Assembly (NCBI GenBank): GCA_005406025.1
Contig: BGZK01000754.1
Location: forward strand, 124,001-188,000
Length of the DNA: 64,000 nt
Reading direction: 5' to 3'
From: Eumeta japonica
Lineage: Eukaryota; Arthropoda; Insecta; Lepidoptera; Psychidae
The translations under genes and the position numbers were made by a program. The notes under the pieces are model-generated. The model was not told where the DNA came from. It worked only from the letters and a program-made list of their open reading frames with translations, and made no database searches. This document shows positions 35,806 through 46,875 of the stretch, piece by piece (position 1 is the first letter of the stretch; every line of letters starts with the position of its first letter).

Positions 35806-36114
35806 GAATCGGAAAAGCCTGTCGAATCTAACGATGACGAAATATTATCAATGAGACAAAAACTGATGACCAAATGATGTGAATTAAAGTTATAGTTTTA
35901 TTAAATACAAAGATTAATGTTCTTAAAAAGATTGTAATGTATAATGTAATCAGCATAAAGTATCTCATTTTAATAGTATGATTTACATGTAAATTTATAG
36001 ATTATGAGATGTTCTATTACATAAGTAAAATGAGAATTTGATAAATAAACTTTTTTCTACTATCTTTATAAATCCTGTCTTATCTTATTAATATTTAGAA
36101 TGACTATGTTTTTT

Positions 36115-36611
36115 GTAATCTTCTTGTTTTATGAATTTGTAATTCTTTTGCTCATCAATGTTATGGAATCTTACATTTTTCGAGTAATTGAAGTATAAAT
36201 TTTGATAAATAGCTCAAAATTATATATAAAAATTAAAAAAAAAAAAATTCAAATTCGAGTATTTTTGCATTTTCTGCGAAGATTTACCATAGTAACGTAT
36301 ATTTTTTTACACCATCCGAAAGTAGATTCGATGAACAAAATGCCTACCAACTTTTTTGAAAAAGCAAATATTTTGACGTCAGAACTTTCGATTGAAAATT
36401 TGGGTGCTTTTTCAATATCGAATCAAAATAAGATGAAAATTTAATATTTTAAATTAAAAAAATTGCATCTTGGAAAAAAAATTATTTGTAAAAAATAAAA
36501 AACTAAGAACTTTGTTTTTTGCATTTTCTGACATAAATTTTGAGTTTAAGGGGAAAAAGTGTAAATACAAAAGTTGTAAATCTTTCTATTACCCACAACT
36601 TTGCCATTTAA
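36115..36611 (+). repeat. Right inverted arm
   Basis: Inverted copy of the left arm, ending in acaactttgccatttaa. An 80-codon ORF inside the arm is AT-rich, has a low-complexity start, and is not supported as a gene. Confidence 0.75.
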
Positions 36612-36762
36612 ACAATTATAAACGATAATCAAAGGTTCATAATTCTAATCACTTAATACGTATAATATGTCTCAGATAATAAATTTTATCAATCAACAAA
36701 GAAATAAATAATAGTGTCCTTAATAAAGAGACCCGGAACTCTAATTGCTAAGAAATTGACAC

Positions 36763-37194
36763 TGTAAGCATTGCAATATTCTCATTTTCATTTAAGTATT
36801 TATGAGTTTTGAATAGCACATTAGCTTAGTTTAGCTTAGTCCCCCCTTTACTTAGTCGTCTAACTCTCAGTCTTTGCTCACAAAGTATCGAAGTCGAAGT
36901 ACAACAGTTCTTCGTTCGTTTAACATTGACTTGTATATGCTACTTTGTATCTAAGTATAATTGTAGTATATTACATTTTATTCTCTGAATGCCAATCCTA
37001 ATTATCTATAATAATCACTAATTGCCATTGCTAGATTGCAATCAGACAAGCTAAACTTCCTTTTAGCGTAGCGCCGTGCCAGATAGTATTTATAAATTGT
37101 TGTAATTATTTTATTTTTTTTACGTTATTTAAATATCATGTAATAAAGAAATAACGAAGGATTCGTTTTCTGCAATTTTCCCTGGTTCTTTACA
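36763..37194 (+). mobile_element. Possible solo LTR
   Basis: The segment starts tgtaagcattg and ends ggttctttaca, short inverted TGTAA/TTACA termini of the TG...CA type. A TATA-like tatttataaa string and an aataaag signal lie in the last 120 bases, ordered as in an LTR. No internal region, primer site or clear target duplication is seen, so a solo LTR is only a possibility. Confidence 0.3.
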
Positions 37195-39122
37195 CATATG
37201 GCTTGTTAAAAGAAAAATTGCTAATCATTTAGTATTTTAATTATTTTCTTATTCACTCCTTTGCCAATTGTAGTTGGCTATGGTCATAGATATAACAGAA
37301 TGAATACAGTACGTCGACACGTCAATCACAGACAGAAAGTTACAGCAAACTAGAATATTTATAAAAATTCTAAAAGAAATTTATAATTTTTAGAAAATAA
37401 ATTAGAATGCTTATAAATAGAAAATCTATTATGTGTGTAAATTGTCTTTCAAATAATTAAAATATTTAATTATATCACATAAAGGGCTTTCTAGTGAGGT
37501 GCACACACCGATTCAACAATTCAGGCGTATACCAATTCATACTATTTATTAATCAAGATTATATTTGTACATTACAGTGACGATAATTTAAAAAAGTAAG
37601 TTTAATAAGATTTTTGATGATATGTGTAATTATTAGAACCAGATAAATCGATTGGTCAAGTTATAACCTAATTACAATTTAGGAACAACCCTTACTGATG
37701 CCGCAAAATAAACATTGGCAAACGACTCATAAAAATTTTATTACTAAGTCAAAATAAAAGATTTGCCACAAATCGTCCGTATTGGACGTTGACACAACAA
37801 AAATTGACGACTTTCGACCTGCCCTGGATTACCGTAAACGGCAAATGGGGGGGATCTCTAAAGATCCCCTCATTTGAAGTAAAAAGATTGTGGGACGACA
37901 CGCATAAATACCTTATTTCCATAAACGGTTATTTATATTTGTACGACGGGGCTCGAATATAAACATTTAAATATATACCTTATTTTGTTTTAGTACCCTT
38001 TGAAAATCTTTTGTGATTACACCTAAATCTATCATTCGTGAACATTTCCTGCTACTTAATTTTTTCCAATCGTTGTCCCATAATTCTCGTTATGTAAGCT
38101 ATCACACCTATAATCTTCGATTTTTGTCCCACATTCATCCCACGCATTCAAAACTACAATCATGCCATCCCCTCCACATACCAATACTTCTCAGATTAAA
38201 CGAAAACGATCGACGCGGACATTCGCGGAACCCTAAACGAATAACGCTCGCGCTCGTCACGAGCGCGGTGTGTGTGTGTGTGTGTGTGTGTGCAACATCG
38301 GCCACGTTCGAACCCGTGGCCTTTCGGTTACAAGCTATCTGTTATTGGCCGCGCCTCGTTCTTATCTCGGGCTCGGCGGCAATAATTCGACAGCAGTCGT
38401 TGAAGTTGGAAGTAGGTACTTGTGTGCACTTAGTCACGGGAAATTTCGATTTTTTTTTTTAGGGGCAAAGAAAATAGAAATACTTTTCGATTGTGTCAAT
38501 AATTTTAATAAAACTATAAATTTACATATTTGGCGTTTTAGAATTATTGTATTCACTTATAATCTAGTAAAATCGCACACGTTTATCACAGATCTTATAA
38601 TTTATGTTTCGCTTGTCATTTATTAGTTTAATTACATTACGCAAGCCGTTTGTTTAGGCGGTACAGTTATATTGTCAAGGTCGCACACTGATAAATATAC
38701 AATTTGCATTATTAATTAGTTAAGAATAGACCTCGTGTATATTCTTTAATAATTATAATGAACAATTAATATTTGATACGTATGTGCGTCATTTAATTAG
38801 AATAATATTATGACGTTGACAGCAATGGCAAGATCGTATGTACTATCGCTATATACACATAAGTACGAAAATGAACTCTCATGTGACTAGAATAAATCAC
38901 AATTTCATCGGACATACACAAACGAAAATTGAACGATTTACGCTTTTATATTACTACGCACTAAACGAACTTATCCTTTAAATGCTACTAACTAGGAAAC
39001 TTTTTCACGTTTACTTTTTTGCACAGTGCGCCTCGCACGAAAGTGTCCACGCTTCAGGGTAGGTATCCAAGTCGTTTTTTTCTATTCATAAAAAAAACCC
39101 TCCAATTCTCCACTCTCTTCGT
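37195..39122. other. Intergenic DNA with TG microsatellite
   Basis: No gene was recognised. At 38249-38267 a perfect palindrome (cgcgctcgt, c, acgagcgcg) directly abuts the (TG)n run at 38268-38292. The two overlapping ORFs spanning this run owe their Cys-Val repeats to the microsatellite. Confidence 0.5.
38268..38292. repeat. (TG)n microsatellite beside a CG-rich palindrome
   Basis: About twelve TG units. Starts next to the 19-base palindrome at 38249-38267. Confidence 0.9.
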
Positions 39123-39534
39123 TCATTTCTCGCACTCATCGTGTTCCGGCAACGACGGCAGCTTCAGGCACTGTCTCCTGTGCCTTCTCCTCTTCAGTGC
39201 CATCTTACTGGACCTTCTGAACTCCATGTTGCTGCATTCCTTGTCCTCGGGCAAGGGCGGCAAACTGCGCCGCGGCCTTCGCGAACGGGGCTGTATGCAT
39301 TCCGTCACGAAACCTCCGTAGCTAAGCTCCTTGACGCCATAGACACCGCCCGGGTAGACGTCGGTGGCGAGCAGCATCGGATATCCGGTTTTGACCAACA
39401 TCTTCAATGTTGCACAAGCTATCGCCGTACGCGCACGCGACCACGTCGAACGGCGTGAGCGTACTGGAGCGCCGGCGGCGGCGTTGTGCAACGTTATTAT
39501 TTATAGACGGACGTTGTAGAGCGTATGAAAACAC
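39123..39534 (-). CDS. Candidate host gene, GC3-rich, one-base frame break, function unknown
   Basis: This is the best candidate for a host coding exon. The minus strand from 39401 (ATG) to the stop at 39123 encodes 92 residues starting MLVKTGYPMLLATDVYPGG, with basic, Arg-rich and Pro-rich segments towards the end. About three quarters of its third codon positions are G or C, in a genome region that is about two thirds AT, a strong coding signature. The same bias is seen in a second frame just upstream (39534 to about 39405) with Arg-rich and TLTPFDVVACAYGDSL segments. The two frames differ by one base near 39405. One gene of about 136 residues with an indel, a splice junction, or a start at 39401 are all possible. 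The frame at 39123 also remains open upstream to 39491 without the bias. No family was recognised. Confidence 0.5.
39498..39505 (-). promoter_or_regulatory. TATAAATA box candidate on the minus strand
   Basis: The minus strand reads tctataaataat, and an initiator-like ccagtacg follows about 35-40 bases downstream (near 39465). If this is the promoter, translation would begin at the ATG at 39401. If translation starts at 39534 instead, the TATA string is simply coding. Confidence 0.3.
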
Positions 39535-39599
39535 ATACGAGCGATATCAAAACACACCGTTAAGTGCCCGTACACGCGGCGTAGGTGGGTAGTAGTACT

Positions 39600-40987
39600 G
39601 CCGGCACAAAAAAAAAACCGGTTCGCGTCGGTGGGTATTATCTAAGGGAATATCGATGGTTCGATTTTATCTAATAATGTCCGGTTAAAACTGTCGGGGT
39701 GCGCGCGCCGTTGGCACACTTATGAAACTTGGATTTAACGATGTCATTTTGAAAAAAAAAAAAAACGATAAGAAAGTTTGTTCCCGTGACAAGTACCTAA
39801 AGGGTTGTTAGAAAATTGAAATGTGCAGTCATTTAAAAGTACATATTTATTATCACATTTTTATACTAGATTTATTACCACATTTATTGACTCCTTTTCG
39901 TTCTTTTTTAACCATATTTAAGGTGTAGAATAATTCAATTCTTCTTTCTCTTCGGATGTTCTGCCTGTAACGAAAATGACGCTAGTGAGCAAGTTTCTAT
40001 AAATTCTCTCTTCTTCATTGTATTAAAATAAATTGTATATATGCACAGATCTCACTGAATACAGTTAAAGCTGCAGCCAGGACTTTTTTTAGGAGGCAGG
40101 CAAAGTAAAGCTTTTCAATGAAAACTTTGTTTCTTCGATTCGGAAGCTTGAGCTTTTCATAATAAGAGGGAATTGAGAATAAGACTCGGGAAGGGAAATG
40201 CCTTCCTCCCGGGATACCTCTGAGGTGGACTACCTATCAGGTAATGTAAGCAGCTGCCTAGGGGCCCCGCGTCAGCTATGAGGACCCCGTGCCTTGAGAA
40301 AAGAGAAATTAAAAGAGAAATTTAAAATAATTTTTAAAGTATAAATGTGATTTTTGAATGTAATAAACCCTCAATGACAATATTATCGTCTTATTTTTTT
40401 ATATTACATCGTCACATTTTGGAACGCATTTCAAATTCGATTTTTATGAAATTGTTTCGATGAAATTGTCGCGGTGACTGGAAACTTGCCAAGAAATTAA
40501 TTTTCTATACAGATTCCTAACAATTCTCGACAAAGTCCAACGCCGAAACAATACTAGACAGGCTTGTACAAAATTTGAGAAACATCATTCGAGAGACATC
40601 GAGTCTGAGTTCATAGACAAGATGGCGTAGTTCATGTACTTCAACTTACTTCATGCGTTCCCAGTGCTTAAAGGATGTACGAAAAGTTAAAACTGTAGCA
40701 GTCGACGAATCCTATAAACTAATTTCTGGTAATACGGTTCAATCAAATTTTCCGAATGTAACAGCATTATATAGTCCGATGATTACAAACGCCACTTACG
40801 TAACTTTTCGATATTAAAATTTATCAAAAACTGTCTTCTTTCTTCTATGTCTCGGATGTTTTAAACGATTTAATAACATATAAAGAATATGTTGATATTT
40901 AAGTATATGGTACTTTACAAAATGACTTAATGAAAAAATATGCCGTGCATATTTTCCATTAATTTCTTTAATTTTTTTGTAATATAT
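39600..40987. other. Intergenic DNA, no gene recognised
   Basis: Upstream flank of the 39 kb candidate gene, with tgcgcgcgccgttgg near 39700 and AT-rich sequence beyond. Nothing further supported. Confidence 0.45.
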
Positions 40988-41745
40988 AAAATCGACCAAG
41001 ACCATGTCGGACCGTGCTCAGCGTAGGTTTCCGACGCCGTTTCTACAAACAAATGCACTACAGATGGGAAAAGTGCGTTGTCACAGTTTTTTCATGTTCG
41101 CCACATATTATAAGTATAAGCACTTCACCTATAACTAGAGAAACGAGTAGGTATGTCGACCATTACTCTAACACTAGTGCATAAAGTGTACCTGCAAAAG
41201 AGCGTATCTTCGTGGCACTTACATCCTTTTGTTGAGAAGCGCAGATTTTCGGCAATAACTTAAAAATGATATATCCGATCATGCTCAAAAGAATTTTCGT
41301 TGAGAGGATTTATCAAGCGTAACCTTTGTAATTTTTTTCATATTTTTTTTGATAGACGTATTAAAAAATTAAGGGAGAGACACGATTACTGCTACTTTCG
41401 TGGCAATTATTTCCGGAAATATTGAATGAATAAAAATTGCTTAAAAACCTAAAAGTGTTTTTAAAATAAGTGTCAAAATATATTCCACGCGTTGATGTTA
41501 GCTAAAAAGAAACTTTTTTCAGCTTCTGTTACATGTATGAGGTGCCCCCCTAGAAATATTTATTTGTGTTTTAACTACCAACCTAAGTAACGGCTTATAC
41601 AAGACATCTATACTTCGAACTCGATTAATATGCATGTTGCAGTTTTTGAATAAAATGCCTGTGACATACGGACGGACGGATGGACGGACGGACGAACATG
41701 ACGAAACTATAAGGGTTCCGTCCTTGCTATTTTGGCTTTCAACTA
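40988..41745 (+). mobile_element. Dispersed lepidopteran repeat (family A), copy
   Basis: Starts aaatcgaccaagaccatgtc, continues through ggaccgtgctcagcgtaggt, and ends in agggttccgtccttgct after a gacggacggatggacggacg run. It follows the same block order as 52056-52739. No coding capacity. Confidence 0.75.
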
Positions 41746-43957
41746 TATAAAAAAAACTGCATAGTTACTGTGGTAGAAAAAAAAATCAAGAAGTTAGAAA
41801 AGGGTAAAGGGTTTCCGAGACGTGCATCGCTCAGGTGTTCCGACGTAGTTAATCCGGCCCTGTGCCACACCTATGTACGTGGGTACATTTGGCATTATTT
41901 AGTTATCATTTAGTTTCAATAATAATGTTAAGGCTATAAACGAGACTTTGCTTCTTTAATAAACGTCATTTCTTTTAAAAAGTAGACTTTGTTAAGTCAA
42001 AACGCAAACACAGAATTCAAAACACGCCTTCGAGCGCTATAACTATAAAATAATATTTTACAAAAGCAACGGATCACTAAAGCTTCATATATGTATATCC
42101 GACAGAAATATAGATTTGGGCACAGAAGCGATCGGCGTTTGTAGGCGTTATTTTTATTTCGTTTGTTTACTTCCTGTCGTGTTGTGCTATTTAAATTTTG
42201 TCGTGTATTTTAGTTGGTGATGTCATTCTTCACCTACACTTCGCGAACAAAAGTTATCATCTTTTTGATTGTTTAAAACCTGTACTAAAACTTTTTTATA
42301 TGTTCATAAATTCTAAGGGCATGCGTTGTTTTAGACATGTGAAAATGCATTGTTGAACTCATTAACTCATTGTAAACCGTGATGAGTCCACGGCGACGCG
42401 TTGCCCACGCGCGACGCCGTGAGCTATAATCTATTTTGTGCCAACGCTGATGATCGCTGTTCATATTTTATAACTAACTAGCTGTCACTCAACGGCTTCG
42501 CTGGGCGTTAGAAAAAAATAACTGGACAACCGCGAATAAGATTCGCAACTTGAGGGTTTCTTGATTAATTAATTTTATACGGAATTCTAAAATTATGTAG
42601 ATACTTCATTCATCAAGGGTCACGATGAATTTTGTCTGTTTCCGATACCCATTCTAAGGAGACATTGGTTCAGGAATTCCGAATATATTGTTCTTTTTTT
42701 TTCCAAAAAATTTTTATTTTTTCTTAAATATCCGAATTTTGAAAATTTTAAGTTTTCATAGCGGGAAGTTGAAATGTTTTTTTCCATGTATTGATCTAAA
42801 TCACGGTCCATATTCCAATTACATGCGTAAGACTGTCATCACAAAAAATATTCCATCATATGATATAACTACAAATTTACTATTTTCATTTTTTTTTTTA
42901 CTTGCGCCGTGAGACCTTTCTTCTTGCTATTCTAGGTCAACTGGAAATACTCCATAGGTTATGATTTACTGCAAGTTTTTAAATATAAGGCATAAACAGC
43001 TGTCTTTTGGCCATATCTCTTGATTACGTTGACTTAAAACCTTGATTATTTTACAGCTCAAAGAGACTTCAGACCTGAGTGTTTGATATTAATTTTAATA
43101 CGATACCTCCACGCGCTTCTGAGGAAAATAATCTTGACAGACAGACAGACGGACGGACAACGAAGTAATCCTACAAGTTTCTCTTTTTCCTTTAAAGGCA
43201 CAGAACTCTAAAAATGGTGAAGTGTGTGTGAAATTTAAAAATAAATAAACTAACACCATCTACAAATGATTCCGCGTAGAGTGGTCAAAATTCCATACAA
43301 GTAAGTTCAGTAGTTTATAATCGATGCTCAGAACAAGAAAAATCGTTTTAATTTAATATAAATACGTAGATAAATTGAATGCATCAAATAATTTCTTTTT
43401 AATAGTTAAAAATGAGTGTGAAGGATTAAGCATTTATTGCATGTATGTAAAATTAAACATATCTCCTCCTACCAAGACTTTTATTCGCAATTTACATATC
43501 AAAGGGCACGTGTAAATAGTTAAAAGAATAGACAGCGAAGAATCAAACAAAAAAAAAAACAAATTTTAGATAATTCTTTCATCGTATTACGTTTAGAGAT
43601 TTTTTTTTTATAAAAACGCATTTTAATTAAGTAATGGTATATTAAGGGTTGTATGATTAGCTTCTTTATTTCCATCCCTGCAATTGGGGGGTGGCATTCA
43701 GACAGTTAAATATATTACAGTATATTATGACAATACAGACAGAGGTGCATATAAATGTCGCCGTCAATCAATATGGGAGTGTATTTTCACAAAGAAATAC
43801 TAAAGTACTTTGTATTTTGTACTTTGAGTACAAAAACAATCGTGACTGTAAGAAATCGCCATATTTATTATTTACAAGTTTTAAGTAACAGATGACATAA
43901 TGTTTCAAAGAAGCGAAAGCATAACGGAATAAAATAAATGTGTAGAAGATGAGAAAG
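41746..43957. other. Intergenic DNA with a further dispersed repeat
   Basis: Between about 42478 and 43214 lies another repeat starting ctagctgtcactcaacggct and ending with a gacagacagacagacggacg run, then gcacagaactctaaaaa, probably a worn relative of the families ending in 'ggaaccctaaaaa'. Near 42390-42420 acggcgacgcg and cgcgacgccgt form a GC-rich imperfect hairpin. No gene seen. Confidence 0.45.
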
Positions 43958-44565
43958 TTGAACTAGTGAATGAGTTTTTATTCCAGTACATTCCGTTTAC
44001 TAATAACGCGATAGATATTTTAAAAGGAGAGTGAATGTGGGGAATAAAACGAATGGGGCTTTGAATGCTGTTATAAATAGTAAAGTTGTCTCACGGCAAG
44101 CGCCTTCAGCTGTCCATAATGGAGTTCTGATTCCTATTTCTATGTACGGTAGTGAAATTTGACAGAAGAAAAATAAAAGTACAGTCAATACAGTGAAGAT
44201 CTGTTCCCTGCGTAGTACGTTTGATGTGTTGGAAAATAAATGTAAGGACAGTGATGTTGGAGAGTGACTTAAGTCCAAAAAGTATGATGTGATGATTTTC
44301 CGTATGGAAAGGATGAACCAAAGTAGCAAAGCGAATGTATGTGATGGAAGGGGTCGGCAAAGGTTGCCCTAAGAAATCGCATTCTGATCAAATTGGTGGC
44401 ATATTAAAAATTAAGATGAAATTTTAAGCACCCAATACCGAAGAGCTTGCACGAAACGATTGATGGATGTCAATTAAGCAAAAGGTATATGCAAAGATCG
44501 CATCACGTGGAAATCTGTAGTCTCTGTCTATACCCTTCTTGAAAATAGGCGTGAATTTAAGATGA
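43958..44565 (+). pseudogene. RTE-class LINE, C-terminal fragment
   Basis: Conceptual plus-strand translation matches the C-terminal part of RTE-type reverse transcriptase polyproteins common in moth and butterfly genomes. There is a VNEF start, then GNKTNGALNAVINSKVVSRQ, APSAVHNGVLIPISMYGSE, a QKKNKS segment, MERMNQS, NVCDGRGRQRLP, RRACTKRLMDV and KDRITWKSVVS. Several frameshifts and stops are present. The catalytic RT core lies upstream in intact elements and is absent, so this is a truncated dead copy. Confidence 0.75.
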
Positions 44566-45503
44566 TAATAAAAGAAAATAATATCTAATTAATTTCTTGT
44601 AATTTCCCATGTTAGAAGTACTTTGATAATGAGACGCAATTCATGAATAATATTCGTACTACTTCAGTGTCGTTGTTATGCTAACTAAAGTGTTTAATGA
44701 AAGGTTTTTAAACTCTGTCACCGTTCAAAAGTGATTGTGGACCGCCCTTTGGTCCTAATAACGTTCCCTTGCCCTTCTTCCGACTATATATTCCCATTCT
44801 TTCTTAGATTTAATCGGGCAATGTTATGTACGAAGTAAAATGGGAATCTTTTGAGATATAATACAACCAAAATTACAGATATAAAAACAGTTCGTCTGAT
44901 ATTAGTTTTGACTCTTATTCCTGTTGGTAGAAATAGAAAATAGACCAATGTACAGACAGATAATGTAGTCTGATAGTTTTTTTTAATAATATTTAAATTG
45001 TTTCAGTAATTACTAAAAGTTGACACGTAAACATCTTAATTTTGTTTTATAATTTTCTCTATGTGTAGGAGCGCCGTAGTACGGTGCCGGCAAGTATCAC
45101 CAAGGTTAAGCGAAAGCCCAAAAAATGTTAAATCTTAGCAGTTCACCCGAAATATGTTTGTTTAGTGGCATTCGGGATCAATTTTCGGATTAATCATTTT
45201 TATGCATAGTAATCATGAAATGAAACGTTCATATGTGCGTAATATTTTTTTGTATAAATCGAAGAAAGCGAGGCTTTTCAATTCAACCTAAAATATTACT
45301 GAAATGATGGTGAATATCGAAGACGAACCTTGACTAAAATGAAAAAAAAAACCTTTGAAATGCGTAAATTTTGCATCTTTCAACCGTTGTTGTTTCAAAT
45401 TGTTTTCACGATTGCCGTGAAACATGATGATTTGTGTAATTTTTAAATACGAAATACTAAATGTGACACAAACATATGACAAATTTATATCAATTCTGTT
45501 TTT
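44566..45503. other. Intergenic DNA, no gene recognised
   Basis: AT-rich sequence between the RTE fragment and the hAT element. A short GC-rich stretch near 45070 (gcgccgtagtacggtgccgg) may be another repeat end. Confidence 0.45.
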
Positions 45504-45511
45504 AATGCGGG
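45504..45511. repeat. Left hAT target-site duplication aatgcggg
   Basis: Eight bases repeated exactly at 49568-49575, the length made by hAT transposases. Confidence 0.95.
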
Positions 45512-46533
45512 CAGGGCCGTAGCTAGGGGGGGGCATTGTGGGGCAATGCCCTACCTTGAAACCACAATGCCCTACCTTAAAAATATCTAAAACTAAGATA
45601 AATTATTATAATTAAATTGTTTGTTCATAGTTTGAGAAAAAAAATGTAGCGATAGGTATCTAAGTTTTTCCGAAAATACTTACCTACCACAGATTGTGAC
45701 ATTCATTTCATATTATAATAATTCTTTGTTCTGTGTATAGATGGCATTCGAAGCGCCATCTCATGAAGCGATGGGTTTATACAAAGAATTAGAATAGGGC
45801 TATAGTTATTATTCTAAGGGTTTATAGGCCTTTTCATCACAATTTTTTTTGTGCGCATACGTTAGCATCAGCCATTTTTTTCGTACTGTTTTTTGTAAAC
45901 AACCATGCTAAAGTGCCCGCTACACGCGAAAATATTAATTCAAGTCGATTAATTGTAAAAACATAGAAAAAGAAATAAAGTAGTAAGTCAAAATAACCGT
46001 TTTTTTATAATCCATTATAATAATTTTGTCAGTACCTATGTTATAGTGATACACAATACAAATCATTCAAAACTAATACATACTGATTTAACAATTTTCA
46101 TCTTATATAAAACTCTATATATTTCTATATAAGTGATTCTATATATTTTTTATATAAGTAAATCTATAGAAATATTTTTACTCGATTATTCATAATTGCA
46201 TAATTTTTTTATAATTATATTATCTCGTATTAAACGTTTTATTTATGATAAAAGCTACTAAATATATTTACATTTGTCTAATTATTAATGTCATTTGTAG
46301 CCTCAAAATATTAATGACTTAATTTATTAATTACTTCCATAGTAATACTTAAGTTAACTAAAATATATTTTCAATTACAGAACAATAAATGAATTGACAT
46401 TATTAATTAGAATAAAAGTGAAAAAGTTATTTTTTTTTATAAGTTTTTAGATTAAACTTTCGATGACTAACCTCTCAATCAGCTAATTTTTTTTCCCTTT
46501 TTGCGGACGCCCATGACATTTTAGCCACCTTTT

Positions 46534-46743
46534 CAATTGTTTACAATTGTCAACAGTTGAAGATTCAACTGAATTATGTCCCTTTCACGTAGGAGTCTGA
46601 AAGGGACACCGTCTTATCTAAGAGCGAGAAGGCAAGATCTGGATCGTGATCCAGATTGAGCGTGTACTGGGCCAATATCTGTGTGATGAGAATCCCCGTA
46701 CCATAGACTGCAATATGGGCTATATTGCAATCTATGGTACGGG
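46534..46743. repeat. Cluster of five consecutive hairpins
   Basis: In order: caattg/caattg (46534-46549); cagttga/tcaactg (46554-46571); tgtccctttca/tgaaagggaca (46577-46608); atctggatc/gatccagat with a 2-base loop (46637-46656); and a 22-bp stem with one mismatch, left arm cccgtaccatagactgcaat ending in at (46695-46716), right arm 46722-46743, 5-base loop. All lie upstream of the transposase start. Confidence 0.9.
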
Positions 46744-46875
46744 AAACTGACCTAAAGATTGATTATGATTGTTTGTAGTTTGGTTAAGTGAAGTGTACGG
46801 TGAAGAGTGCTTTAGACAAAAATCGATACAATTGTTATTTGTATTGCTATAAATTGAAGATTCATTTATTTCGCG

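Larger units (their letters stand above)
34811..36611 (+). mobile_element. DNA element with ~500-bp inverted arms and a Cys-rich coding remnant
   Basis: The left arm (34811 to about 35345) and the right arm (about 36115 to 36611) are inverted copies with frequent but scattered mismatches. Matching landmarks are ttaaatggcaaagttgt, cactttttccccttaa, ctcaaaatttatgtca, gtcaaaatatt, ggtgtaaaaaaatata and the actcgaatttgaatttt block. About 770 bp lie between them, including a coding remnant at 35570-35805. Long inverted ends around a truncated ORF suggest an internally deleted derivative of a larger DNA transposon. Left of 34811 there is additional repeat-like sequence with no counterpart on the right, so true ends may lie further out. 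Superfamily unknown. Confidence 0.65.

Noticed and set aside
36202..36444. An 80-codon ORF in the right inverted arm.
   Set aside because: AT-rich, begins in a lysine run, and the matching left arm does not keep the frame open.
38013..38626. Two overlapping plus-strand ORFs of 149 and 118 codons.
   Set aside because: Both span the (TG)n run, which keeps two frames open. There is no family similarity.
44000..44360. Minus-strand ORFs of 109 and 84 codons.
   Set aside because: They are antisense to the RTE C-terminal fragment, whose plus-strand translation gives recognisable family segments.
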